Below, piece after piece: positions 33,479-45,299 of a DNA stretch of 64,000 nt. The stretch is taken from contig CM030361.1 in assembly GCA_017893485.1 (NCBI GenBank), forward strand, positions 308,117,724 to 308,181,723. The letters run 5' to 3'. Source of the stretch: Hemerocallis citrina (Eukaryota > Streptophyta > Magnoliopsida > Asparagales > Asphodelaceae). Made by a program: the position numbers and the translations under genes. Numbering within the stretch: the stretch's first letter is position 1; every line of letters starts with the position of its first letter. The notes beneath the pieces were generated by a model. The model was not told the DNA's origin. It made no database searches and saw only the letters and a program-made list of their open reading frames with translations.

Positions 33479-33650
33479 GGGTAAAAGGGATATGAGCAAC
33501 TTGCTCATTTAATAAATGAGCAATTGATGAGGTGGCATGCATGTGATACATTGAGTATCTAATCACTTTTAGGATTTTCCAATCACATGCATGCCACCTC
33601 ATCACTTGCTCATTTACTAAATGAGCAAATTGCTCATACCCCTTTTTCCC
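33479..33650. mobile_element. Hairpin MITE with 9-bp TSD (Mutator-like size)
   Basis: Almost the whole 172-bp element is an inverted repeat: GGGTAAAAGGGATATGAGC on the left pairs with the complement GGGAAAAAGGGGTATGAGC on the right, continuing through GAGGTGGCATGCATGTGAT around a loop of about 35 bp. The flanking 9-bp TSD is TTATGCTTT (33469-33477 and 33651-33659); the last base before the element is T. The TSD length suggests a Mutator-type source. Confidence 0.75.
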
Positions 33651-34714
33651 TTATGCTTTATAGGTTCCATGACAATTTTATTTTATTACTTCTCTTGATA
33701 TATATTTATATATACTGGAAAGTATATATGTGTAATGTTTTTATAAGTTCACTATTTTAGTTCATTGTAATTAATTGATAGTCCACTCTATTTATAAATA
33801 AACATCTGATTATTATTCACCTGATGAAATGTTAATTTGCATGTCTAATTCTAGTAGCGTTTGGAAAGCCAATGCTTTGTCATCCTTAAGCTACTTTAAG
33901 GGGTTTCCTGTGACTAACCCATTATATTATTGACTTTAGTTCAAAGCAGTTCACCTTGTGAAAATTGGACTGACATGGTTTCAATCACAGGTATTTGGTT
34001 CTTGTGCATCTATCGCCAGTCGTACATCCTATCCGGATGTGTTCAAGATGCAAGCCAAGATGCAGGAAGAGATTGACGGCTTGAAAGATATGATTGTTTC
34101 TTTAATCTCCCAACAAAACGAGAACTCTAACAATCCAGTACATGGAACTATAAGTATTCAGCAATATTTTATGATATTAGTATGAAATTTAACTATTGCA
34201 TTTTACTTGTGTGGTGCCTAGTGTAGTGAATAATCTAATAAATGACACTATTGTGAATTATACAGAGCCAGCGAATTTCATCGACTTCTAGTCACGCACA
34301 TATATCTGGGCAAAATATTAGTGGGAATCAAAGCAATGCCGAGCCGCTTCAGTAGACTTTGCCATTGTTGAGTTAAATTTGGACTTTAGTCTTTTTATGT
34401 TTTGTTGAAACTGAATTTATGCTTTGTTAAAGAAATTGATGTATAACAAGTATATTTCTAACTCTTTGTATGGCCATTTTTAGACAAGTAATTATTGTTT
34501 ATTGTGGTCCATGATTATATAGTTGTTTATTATGCTGCTATTAGTGTTTTTAAGATTTGAACGTTCAAATTTGATATGACTACAGATATTTTGAATTTGT
34601 GACATTTTTTAAATAGTGGGAAAAAACCCGAAACCCCCTATCAATCAGTTTTGAGATAAATATGCCGGGAGGATCCACCAATCGTGGTGAATTATAAAAA
34701 AAAAGAACCAATCC

Positions 34715-35275
34715 CGGCGTTTAGGAACACCGGTATAGCATATCGAAATGATTTAGAAAATATACGCGCATGTGTCTATCATGGCATTTATGAAGCGCCG
34801 TAATAGATCTACGACTTGTAAGGACGTTTTAAACAAGCGCCTTAATAGACCTACGGTCTGTAACGGCGGACTTAAAAAGCGCCGTAATAGACCTACGAAT
34901 TGTAATGACGCTTTTAAAAAACGCCGCTATAGGGCTAAGGGTTGTAACGACGGTTTAAAAATGCGCCGTTACAAGCCGTACACATATAGCGGCATTTTTT
35001 AGAAGCGCCGGCATAGGCGTCCGACCTGCAATGGCGCTTTTCTGGGCCGCCGTTACAGGTCATAGGCCTATAGCGGCGCCTTTTAAGACGCGCCGTTGTA
35101 GACCTATGGTCTGTAACAGCGGTCTAGAAAAGCGCTGCGATAGCCCTGTGATCTGTCCCGACGATTGATGCAACGGCGCTACTCGCGGCAATAATTATAA
35201 TGCCGCTACCATCTATGGCGGCATTTACAAACGCCGCCATAGACAAAAATAAACGCCGCTATAGACGTTCCGTTT
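34715..35275. repeat. CACTA right subterminal repeats
   Basis: About a dozen units with a period near 42 bp, each with GCGCCGTAATAG or ACGCCGCTATAG paired with TGTAACGGCGG-like text. They mirror the shorter left array and presumably bind the TnpA-like protein. Confidence 0.75.
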
Positions 35276-35317
35276 AGTAGTGACAATTCTACATACATTT
35301 GAATTTTGCAAGCAATA

Positions 35318-35710
35318 ATTAACAATCATACAGAGTTAGGGTTTTTCATTACCTTGCACAATATAGAGTTTAACGGTATAGATATTATCGATGATGAGTG
35401 GGGAGGTTGATGTGTACGGAGTTTAACAGCAAATTTGTGTTTCGAGTTTGTGATTGAGTTTCGAAGGTGAAGAGGCGTCAGGCAAGCGGGATTGGAGGAG
35501 GAGGAGGAGGAGGAGATTGGAAGAGGAGGAGGTTTTGGGGTTCCGAAGGAGGAGGACCGAGTTTGGGGTTTTTTGGGGGAGCTTCACGTTCGGGGAGCCG
35601 TAGGATTGGAAGAGGAGGAGGAGGAGGAGCTTCGTGTTCGGAGTTGAAGAGCTTAAGGAGGAGGAGGAGGAGGAGGAGTCAAGGCTTGAGGAGATTGGGG
35701 TTTTTTTTAG

Positions 35711-35793
<83 letters not shown>

Positions 35794-36335
35794 AGGAAAA
35801 GGCAGAGTATGGCCACCTTGTTTCATTAATAAGGGGTTAATAAAACAAACTCAGAGTACTGAGCCAAATACAAGATCCTACAAACAACACAAAATTACAT
35901 AACTTCCACCCTAAACATGGGGGGTGGGACAAAATAGTGCCAGAAAGTCCGCAACATACAAGTGACTTAATCAAGACAAAATACATCACATCCCCCCAAC
36001 AAACCCTGAGGTGGTGGGTGTCTATCCACAGTAACGGCTATGCTAGTTGTCAGTCGATCGTTGGACCGATCTCGATTTCCTCATCATCAAAGTCCTCAAC
36101 CTGAAAGACACTCGATATCCTCCCCCTGGGACCTGCTGCTACCACATTAGCCCAAAATGAAATAAAATGCATAATGTGAGTCATGTTACCAGAAAAATTA
36201 TTACATGTTGTGCAGAAATAAAAATTATTACATGTTTTTTAGTTCAAATTTGAGAAAGGAAGAAGAAAGATATGAGGAAGACGAAAGAAATGACGGGGAA
36301 AGCCCTAAAACACCCATAATCATATATAAGTGACG
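35318..36335. repeat. Duplicated segment, first copy (A-AT-B)
   Basis: Block A (about 35318-35705, with GAGGAGGAGG runs) is followed by an (AT)n tract (35714-35791) and block B (35792-36335, starting near GAGTATGGCCACCTTGTTTC). Both blocks recur at 36340-36730 and 38188-38735. No protein family was recognised; block B read on the - strand ends like a transcript with a T-rich 3' end. Confidence 0.7.
35714..35791. repeat. (AT)n microsatellite
   Basis: About 39 uninterrupted AT units between blocks A and B of the first copy. Confidence 0.95.
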
Positions 36336-36742
36336 AGTAATAATTAACAATCATAGAGAGCTAGGGTTTTTCATTTCCATGTACAATATAGAGTTTAACG
36401 GTATAGATATTATCGGTGATGAGTGGGGAGGTTGATGTGTACGTAGTTTAACAGCAAATTTGTGTTTCGAGTTTGTGATTGGGTTTCGAAGGTGAAGAGG
36501 CGTCCGGCAAGCGGGATTGGAGGAGGAGGTGGAGGAGATTGGAAGAGGAGGAGGTTTTAAGGTTCCGAAGGAGGAGAACCGGGTTTGGGGTTTTTTGGAG
36601 GAGCTTCACGTTCGGGGAGCCATAGGATTGGAAGAGGAGGAGGAGGAGGAGCTTCATGTTCGGAGTTGAAGAGCTTAAGGAGGAGGACGAGGAGGAGGAG
36701 GAGGCGGGGCTTGAAGAGATTGGGGTTTTATATATATATATA

Positions 36743-36777
36743 CTAGGTTTGCCCGTTGACACGTGCCTACGGCACGT
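36743..36777 (-). mobile_element. Helitron-like 3' terminus
   Basis: On the - strand a 7-bp-stem hairpin (ACGTGCC-GTA-GGCACGT) is followed after 14 nt by CTAG and then TA repeats. A hairpin shortly before CTRR is the known Helitron 3' end. The 5' end was not located. Confidence 0.45.
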
Positions 36778-37162
36778 CTTCGGAACGGTGCACCTTATTT
36801 GATCATATAAAATAGTTTTGGAGGTCCAACAAATTAATTGAAGTAGCAAACATAGAGCAAAAAACATATTATATGATTTTTTGATTTTTTTTTTGAATTA
36901 TTTTAAAAGTTTTTAAAGTTTTAGTTTTTTTAGTTTTTAAATTTTTTAAAAATTTGTATTTTCTTAATTTTTTGAAGAGAAGATGGAGGGAGAGAGAGAG
37001 AAAAAATAAATAAATAAATATAGGAGTTGTTTTCAGTGGGAGATTTGAATTTGAGTTTTGTGGAAAAACTTTTGGGGGGAAAATATGTTTTGTGAGGTTA
37101 GATCTATGCCTTTAATTTTTTGGGGATTGAAGGAGAGCCACTTGATAGCTTTCTTTGTGTTT

Positions 37163-38188
<1,026 letters not shown>

Positions 38189-38740
38189 TGAGGAAAATGT
38201 GGAGTATGGCCACCCTGTTTCATTTATAAGGGGTTAATAAAACAAACTCAGAGTACTGAGCCAAATACAAGATCCTACAAACAACATGAAATTACATAAC
38301 TTTCACCCTAAACATGGGGGGTGGGACAAAATAGTGCCAGAAAGTCCGCAACATACAAGTGACTTAATCAAAACAAAATACATTACATCCCCCCAACAAA
38401 CCCTGGGGTGGTGGGTGTCTATCCACTGTAACGGCTATGCTAGTTGTCAGTCGATCTTTGGACCGATCTCGATTTTCTCATCATCAAAGTCCTCAACCTA
38501 AAAGACACTCGATATCCTCCCCCTGGGACCTGGTGCTGCCTCATTAGCCCAAAATGAAATAAAATGCATAATGTGAGTCATGTTACCAGAAAAATTATTA
38601 CATGTTGTGCAGAAATAAAAATTATTACATGTTTTTTAGTTCATATTTGAAGAAGGAAGAAGAAAGATATGAGGAAGACGAAAGAAATGACGGGGAAAGC
38701 CCTAAAACACCCATAATCATATATAAGTGACGCGTGGCGG

Positions 38741-40329
38741 GGAAGATCTAAGCCGTCTGATCATGATCAAGATATCGGACGGCTAGCGGAGCGTGCGAAC
38801 GGGTTGTGCGCACGCGACCCATTCGGGTCGCAATGGAAGCTTCTTATATATATATATAGAAAATCAATGAATTGAGAATTGAGAGGCCTTCCATGAATAG
38901 TAAAAGATGAAATAAGAATTAGAATTCTGAACTTGCACTTAGTAAGAGATCATGAACTTATTACATAGATATATGCAAAGAGGATGAAACAACATAGAAA
39001 TTTTTTATTATGAGTATAGATAAGTTATGTACATGTTCAATTTGCACTAGAGGACTGTGTGTGCACAAATTCATTATCCGTGATCTTATACTAAGAAGTT
39101 GTAGAGAAGAGGTAGATTGACTCCAAAGTTAACATTAGAATATAGAACTCAACATATAAAACTTGATCCGAGTTAGGTTGTAGTTGAAATGCAAATAATG
39201 AAATTAATTCCAATAAATGTTGTTTCATTGGCATCAAAGATGTTTGAGGCTTCATACTGAGCAAATGAGATCCTTCATAATTATAAGTTTTAAAGATTTT
39301 GGTAACTAAAGAGTGTGATTGTGAGAGAATGTCCAAGGAATTAAAGCAAATAGACAACCTTTGTAATATAATTTATTAATTACATTTTAGATGGGAGTGA
39401 CTACAACTTCACCACCTTCAACTCTCCTTAAATTTCACTCTTGGAAAAAAATGATTCCATAATGCGTCTCAGTATATTAGTTTTTAAAGGTCCTTCAGTC
39501 TTGATAGTTCTTTTTTCTTTTCTTGTAGTATTATCATTACTCTTTAGGAAAAGCTACACCAAAGTATATGTTACTAAAAGTCATCTATCAATTGCAGGTA
39601 GATCGGCAAGCCTAAAAAGGGTGGCTTATATGAACTTTCAAGTTTTCAATATATATTGTTAGCAATAATGTTATGAATCGGTCAACACTGTATTAACTGA
39701 TTTTATATATGACACAAGATGTGGGGTCCCATGAATCCTGAAGCCCCGAAAACCTATGGGTTCCTCCGCAAGGGGTTCGGGACGAAGCCAAGCGATACAT
39801 ACGATAGACGAAGGAAGGAAGCGCCCACCGCTTGCCTCTCTTTCAATTAAGCTTCTTTCTTCGCATAGTCCTTTGTATATTTAGTGAAATTTAGGGAATT
39901 CTATATATGTATGTGAGGAAAGAATGACTACTCAATGCGATTTGTGTATTCACGATAACAAAAGCATTGTGGTTATATATGGAAAGACGAAGATGTATAT
40001 AATAAGACATGAGATTTGGTTTCCTATCTTTTTGCCCCTTTTAATATAATGACTGATTTGGTGAAAATTAGAAGAAGAAATTTTTTTGACTTCAAGTTGA
40101 ATATTGTGCTTTGATGAAATTTGATTGATTGATTATGAACCACGGTCTTTACATTTAGTTTATTCTTAATACTGGAGTTCTTTTAGTAATTAATGTTTTT
40201 GTTTTTGAATAGTGTTTGTCATTGAATCGTGAACCATATCATTTGTTAGGCATTATTATAACATATCATAAATGTTTAACCCCTTAAAAAATTGTTAAGC
40301 ACATAAAGAAATATACTTGTACCCGCACC
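38741..40329. other. Mostly AT-rich DNA, no gene recognised
   Basis: Begins with a GC-rich patch (38740-38850) containing a hairpin of CGCGACCC and GGGTCGCA and a GATCATGATC palindrome. Later a GC-richer island at 39718-39845 (GGGGTCCCATGAATCC on) stands out but has no recognisable coding or RNA identity. Confidence 0.4.
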
Positions 40330-40510
40330 ATGAGTGCAACATCAAAGAGTACCAACTTCTGCCAATCCTACAAACTTCCACCAATCCTTATAGTTTCTGA
40401 TTGCAAAGAAGACAATGAAAATTCTGTCCCGGTAAGTTCTGAACCTCAATACAATTCAGTTGATGAAATTCAGCAATATCTAGATTGTTGTTATGTCTCC
40501 TCCATCGGAG
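40330..40510 (+). pseudogene. Helitron helicase fragment
   Basis: Translation reads SVDEIQQYLDCCYVSSIGAC, close to the conserved DEIxxYLDxRYVSxxEACWRI segment of plant Helitron Rep/helicase (PIF1-like) proteins. The expected Arg, Glu and Arg appear as Cys, Gly and Gly. Only this short segment remains, so it is a relic of a rolling-circle transposon. Confidence 0.55.
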
Positions 40511-40648
40511 CATGCTGGGGACTCTCTCTTCTATTAGTATAATTAAGAGAGAAATTACAATTAATATAAGCTAATTAATGTGATTCTGATGTTGATTTTT
40601 TTCATTTGAAAGGGAAGGATTTAAGAGGAAAGGCTTGATCTAAGAGGG

Positions 40649-40745
40649 AAGGCGGTTGATATGCACGCGGTGGAGAAGGAGATAGTGGAGTACATAAAGA
40701 AGGAGTCCGAGAAGGGCCACAACCCCACCTAGCACTGCATTGTCA
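40649..40745 (+). pseudogene. Captured dynein light-chain (LC8-like) exon fragment with a stop
   Basis: In one frame the sequence reads DMHAVEKEIVEYIKKESEKG, then HNPT, a TAG stop, and HCIV. LC8-type dynein light chains have a VAEYIKKEFDKK...PTWHCIVG block here, so the stop replaces the conserved Trp (TGG to TAG). No other LC8 exon is seen nearby. It lies 140 bp from a Helitron helicase scrap, which fits gene-fragment capture by a Helitron, although a decayed host copy is possible. Confidence 0.6.
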
Positions 40746-42150
40746 GTCCCACTTTAGTAATTATTCGATTTTTTTTTCTTCTTTGCTTTCAATTGAATAG
40801 AAATATGGAATGATGTTGATTGGTTTGGAAATGTGAATTCATTATTTTGTAGATTTGTCATCTTTTGATTAGACTGTGATTGAAATAGTTAAGGGGCATC
40901 TCGAAATTTATGAACCTTGGGTTTACCTATATCTTGGTGTTGTATCGGTGTTGAATGTGGTCACCTTCGTCCAATTAAGACTTTATGTTTTTGTTCAAGA
41001 ACTAAAGTTATTGTGCATATATGTAGCATGTACATGATAATTAAAAAATATGAATTAATGAAATTTCACATAGTTGTTTCAAAGAATATGACCGAAATAA
41101 ATAAAAAGCTCATTAATTGGGTTTTCCAAACAAGAGCAGCTTATGTTATTAAATAAGATAAACTGAAAAAGAGACAATACATATCATCATTGTATTATTT
41201 GAGTTGCATATAATTTTATGAGTGTCAAAATAATTTTAGTCCGTGCAATTTGCACAGGGTAACATTGGTTTACTTTTTAAACAAACCAATAAATACGCAC
41301 CCACTACTTTGTTGGGAAATTCTTATGATGAAAACTGTATATAATTTAATATATTGAGTACAACTAATGATTGGATCATCTCAAATAGTGTTAAAATTCG
41401 AGATATTTTATGGTCAATATTTTTCAATTTATAAAATTATCTCTCTCATTCTAATCGTATCTTATCTTATCATTTCATCCTTACCAATGACAACTTCAAT
41501 TCATTTCTTAACTTGCGATGAGTTATCTCAAAATAACAACAAAACAAACAAACTTGCGACCAAAATTTCAAAATAATAATATTTAAATAATAAATAATAT
41601 TTAAAATAAAAAAATAAACGAGTTTGCAACAATCCCCGTAAATGTAAGAAAATAGCCCGAACCCTGGTGGGTGGCTAATCATGTAATCTACATATCTTTG
41701 ATTTATTTTAGGAAAATCTAAGATTTTTAGTTTATTTAGTTAAATTAAAAATATGATTTTTCAATGATTTAGAGTGAAGAAAAACTACCTATATTCATCG
41801 AAGGTTGAAGAAAAATTGAGAGAGGGAGATTTATCGAAATAAAATGTGAGAAAAATTAGGGAGAAAATATTTCAAATGACCAAAATGACATTTTTCATAT
41901 TTAGTCATTTCACGGCTAAGAGTAAATGTAGGGTAGTTGAGAAGTTATGGTAGTTGGAGATTTGCAGTTTTGCACCACAAAAACTAGTATAATCTTGTGC
42001 AATATATTGCACATGATTTTTAAATATAACCTTATGCAATATATTGCACATAATTTAAAAAAAATGAGAAAATAACAAAACATTTTTTGAAAAAAAAATC
42101 TATAATAACATCTATACAATATATTACACGCTTTTTAATGTTTGATTAAG
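40746..42150. other. AT-rich DNA, nothing recognised
   Basis: No coding signal. A short GTGCAATTTGCAC palindrome at about 41242-41254 followed by AGGG resembles Helitron terminal hairpins but lacks a convincing CTRR. Confidence 0.4.
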
Positions 42151-42155
42151 AGGTA

Positions 42156-42181
42156 CTAGTAATTTCACGTGCGATGCACGT
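42156..42181 (-). mobile_element. Helitron-like 3' terminus
   Basis: On the - strand the hairpin ACGTGC-ATC-GCACGT is followed within 8 nt by CTAG then T, matching a Helitron 3' end. The element body would extend rightwards. Confidence 0.45.
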
Positions 42182-42510
42182 TTTGGTAAAAAGTTGGAGT
42201 GGAACGTGTGATACATGTAAGTCGATAATAATCAGCACTTGTAATGAATGCTTTATACTTGGAAAAAATTGGAGTTGAACGGGCACTACACGCAATTTTT
42301 AAAATTTTTTGAAGGAAAACCTTTAATTGTACGTACGATGATGTGTGACGAAATAGATTTAGAATTGCACGTGCGACGCACGTATTTGCTTTGCGACAAA
42401 AAAATAAAAAATATTTGTTTGGTGAAGGAAAAAACGTTGATTTATACGCGTGATGCACGTGTCAATAAATAGAGTTAGAGTTACACGTGCAACATATGTG
42501 TTTCATTTGA
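42160..42510. repeat. Reiterated ACGTGCGATGCACGT-like hairpins
   Basis: Six or so diverged copies of an ACGTGC(GAY)GCACGT palindrome, each followed by an A/T-rich spacer with TTGGAGTTGAAC-like words, spaced about 50-70 bp. It may be stacked Helitron termini or a degenerate tandem repeat. Confidence 0.5.
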
Positions 42511-44234
42511 AAAAAAAAATATTAAAAAATTATTTGTTTGGTTACAAACTCAAAGCGACAAAGTGACAAACTCTCCCATTAATAATAGTAGATGATTGCA
42601 CTTCAAAATTTGGACGGAGAAAGAGTGAAAAGTTGTCTCCTATATTTGGTCCTTTTTTTGTTTTAAAAAGTATTGTCACAATACCAAATCAGAGGGGATT
42701 CTCCTCAAACTTGATTTTCAAAAAACTTACGATAACGTTTCTTGGGAGTTCCTCTTCGATATCTTAAGCAATAGGGGATTTGGTCCCAAATGGATTGCTT
42801 GGATTAAGTCTAGCCTATTTGCGGGTACCTCATCCATCCTCATTAATGGATCGGAGGGTCACAAGTTTAAAATCAAATGCGGGCTCAGGCAAGGTGACCC
42901 GCTGTCTTCCCTATTATTCTCTCTTGTAGCAGACGTTTTCAGTAAACTTCTCCGCAATGCTTGGGACGCCCAAGTCATCGAAGGACTGGGAGAGTCTCGC
43001 TCCTTCAACGGCGTACTTAACCTTCAGTACGCCGACGATACTATTATTCTGGCCAAACCTAATCCACATACTCTCAGAAACCTGAAACTGCTTCTCTATT
43101 GCTTTGAACTAGTGTCTGGTCTTACTATCAACTTTCAAAAGTCTTCGGTTGCTTGGTTGGGAGGTTCTCCTAATAGGCAGGACGAAATATCCGCATTCTT
43201 TAACTATCCGGTCGCTTCTTTCCCTATTACGTACCTGGGGATTCCACTGAGGTGGGGCAAACTTCATAGATCGGATTGGTCTCCGATGATTGACAAGGTT
43301 GAATCCAGACTGTCAGTGTGGTCTGGGAGACAGTTGTCTCGAGGCGGTAGATTAATTCTGCTCAACTCAGTTCTTTCATCTATTTCCCTATACATGATGT
43401 CTTTCTACTTCATCCCGTCGTGGGTTATCAAAAGAATCGACCGTATTAGAAGTAATTTCCTCTGGTCGGGTTCTGCTAATTACAATCCCGGTTCGCATCT
43501 TTGTAACTGGAAACTCGCCTGCTCATCAAAAATGGCTGGTGGTTTAGGGGTTTTAGATCATAGGCACCAAAACCTAGCCTTGCTAGGCAAATGGATTTGG
43601 AGTTTCCTTAAAAAGGAGGACCTCCCCTGGATTAGATGCATCAAAGCCAATTACTTTGTGGCCAATGAATGGTGGAGTTTTCCGGATCGTCCTCACAGGA
43701 AGTCCTCCCCGTTTTGGAAAGGCATTTGGAAAGCGGCAGCGGCATTCCGTTGTGGTTTAAGCCATGGATGTGAGGATGGATCCATGACCAGATTCTGGTC
43801 TGATATCTGGATCGGTAATTCCTCTTTAGCTACCGCTTTCCCTGCGATTTTCCGTCTCGCCGCCAATCCTCTGCCTTTGGTATCTGATTACTATAGCATC
43901 AACGACGTCTATAGGGAATCTAGGGAATGGTCGATTCCCCTCTTGTCTAATCTCCCTTCCCATTTAACTCCTGAGTTTGATAATTTACTCGATGTAGTTA
44001 ACCATGTGGATTGGCATGATAAAGAGGATTTCTTCTGGCGATGGAATTCGTCTAAGAACTTCTCAGTCCGTTCTTTCTATCAATTCCTCAATTTTAGAGG
44101 GATTAGATCGCCATTCTACGACGTGGTTTGGAAATCTTGTGCTCCGTTGAAGGTGAAGATCCTTGTGTGGTTAGCACTCAACAATAAACTCCTTATCGTT
44201 GAATTACTCAACAAGAGAAATCTAGCATGGGGAC

Positions 44235-44896
44235 TGTTGCCGCTAAATTCGGTGTGGGGGCAAACAGATGAATTTGTGAGTTCGTGAAAAACCTGAATAG
44301 CAAACACCTAACCTGTTCCGCCGGATCTTGACCGTTGACTCCCGCCGTTCACCTGCAAGGAAGTGCGAGACACCGGGGTTGATCCCGGCGACGCACCCTC
44401 CGACGCTCAAGTCAGTAACCAGAAATGATTATGAAAGAGCGTTTAACTAGAAAAAGATTGATTACCTGTTAATGGAGATGGGTGGGGGGTATTTATAGTC
44501 GTCTTAGAGAACAATTTAGGAATGTAATCCGCGTAATCTGATATAGAATAATCTCCTTGTAAACAGATTGGGAAAGTAATCTGATAAGGTATATTCTGGT
44601 AATCAGATAAGGAATTTTAATCCCTAAATCCCAGTGTAAAGATTGACGTGAATCATGGCCGTTGATTTAGATCTAATCAGGGACCTTGATTGTGTCTTGC
44701 TGGACCGAGTTGGCAGCGGGTTGAAACCCGTGCCCAGCTGTGGTGGATCCGTTTGCGGGTTATTGGGTCTGTGAGAAGGAGACCCAGTACCCGCTTCGGA
44801 CCCGTTTGCATGTGAAATTACCGTCTCGTCCCTGAGCTGTAGGATTCGTGCCCCATTTGGACGGTCTCGATTGAACCCCTTGTTTTGACCATATCA
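44235..44896 (-). repeat. 3' LTR of Tat element
   Basis: 662 bp with TATA box TATAAATA on the - strand at 44490-44497. It matches the 5' LTR almost perfectly over most of its length but differs strongly in a tract of about 75-80 bp (about 44284-44362). Confidence 0.93.
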
Positions 44897-44911
44897 CGAG
44901 CCCCCCACTCC
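44897..44911 (-). other. Polypurine tract of Tat element
   Basis: The - strand reads GGAGTGGGGGGCTCG directly upstream of the 3' LTR, the expected primer for plus-strand DNA synthesis. Next to it lies a 9-bp-stem hairpin, AAAGACTGA/TCAGTCTTT (44914-44938). Confidence 0.8.
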
Positions 44912-45299
44912 TAAAGACTGAGGGTGGTCAGTCTTTGAGGAGTAGTTTGACTAACTCAGTGGTCGGTGGAACTGTATCGCAGTCCGAATGGGTGATTTTT
45001 GAATCCTGGAGCACGGGGGTAGGCTAGTTCCTCCTTCTTTGATGCTCCGAAGCTGTGTCGAGTTTTTATCTATTTTTCCGGATGATTTATTTAATTTTGC
45101 GATGTGTTGGCTAATTGTTCGGGGGCTTTAACCGCGTATTCTAGGTAATAATTGCTCGTTCGGTGGCTTAGAAATATTCCCCGAATTTTTAATTATTTCC
45201 TGGAATTTTTAGCTAATTTTCCCGAATTTTTAGCGATTTTTCGCAATTTTTTAAATAAATAAACCGATTTAAATAAATAAAAACCAATTTTTAATACCT

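Larger units (their letters stand above)
28163..34355 (+). pseudogene. TnpA-like CACTA accessory gene (multi-exon)
   Basis: Exons inferred from splice sites: 28163-28560, about 30545-30748, 30840-30936, 31029-31134, 31297-31440, 33990-34138 and 34266-34355. The first exon starts MARTKRKLPTIVVNQDE and shifts frame near 28235 (run of G) into RSRGPTKMKEIWKLPNNKK. Exon 2 reads FAIPDAADGWLNKSISKKWR and WHFLVKYLKSEPGK, the signature of the plant Ptta/En/Spm transposase family (Transposase_24). The last exons encode a coiled-coil-like stretch (MQAKMQEEIDGLKDMIVSL). TnpA-type proteins bind the subterminal repeats. The introns hold two hAT elements and a MITE. The single early frameshift may have disabled it, although splice sites look intact. 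Confidence 0.78.
18877..35282 (+). mobile_element. CACTA (En/Spm) transposon, 16.4 kb, non-autonomous as found
   Basis: Both ends are intact: CACTACTAATCGGAATGG at 18877, and at 35282 the complement of CACTACTAAACGGAACG, a terminal inverted repeat of about 15 bp. The 3-bp TSD is ACA (18874-18876 and 35283-35285). Subterminal regions are packed with CGCCGTTATAG-like motifs. Inside are a TnpD-like gene lacking its catalytic core (25595-27897) and a multi-exon TnpA-like gene (28163-34355), both in + orientation, as in En/Spm-type elements. The element has accumulated a copia insertion, two hAT elements and a hairpin MITE. Without those four its length would be about 10.5 kb. Confidence 0.92.

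Noticed and set aside
36448..36867. 139-aa Ser/Leu-rich ORF on the - strand
   Set aside because: It comes from GAGGAGG-type low-complexity repeats in block A, and the other copy of the block does not keep it.
41230..41270. Additional Helitron terminus at the GTGCAATTTGCAC palindrome
   Set aside because: No CTRR at the right distance on either strand.
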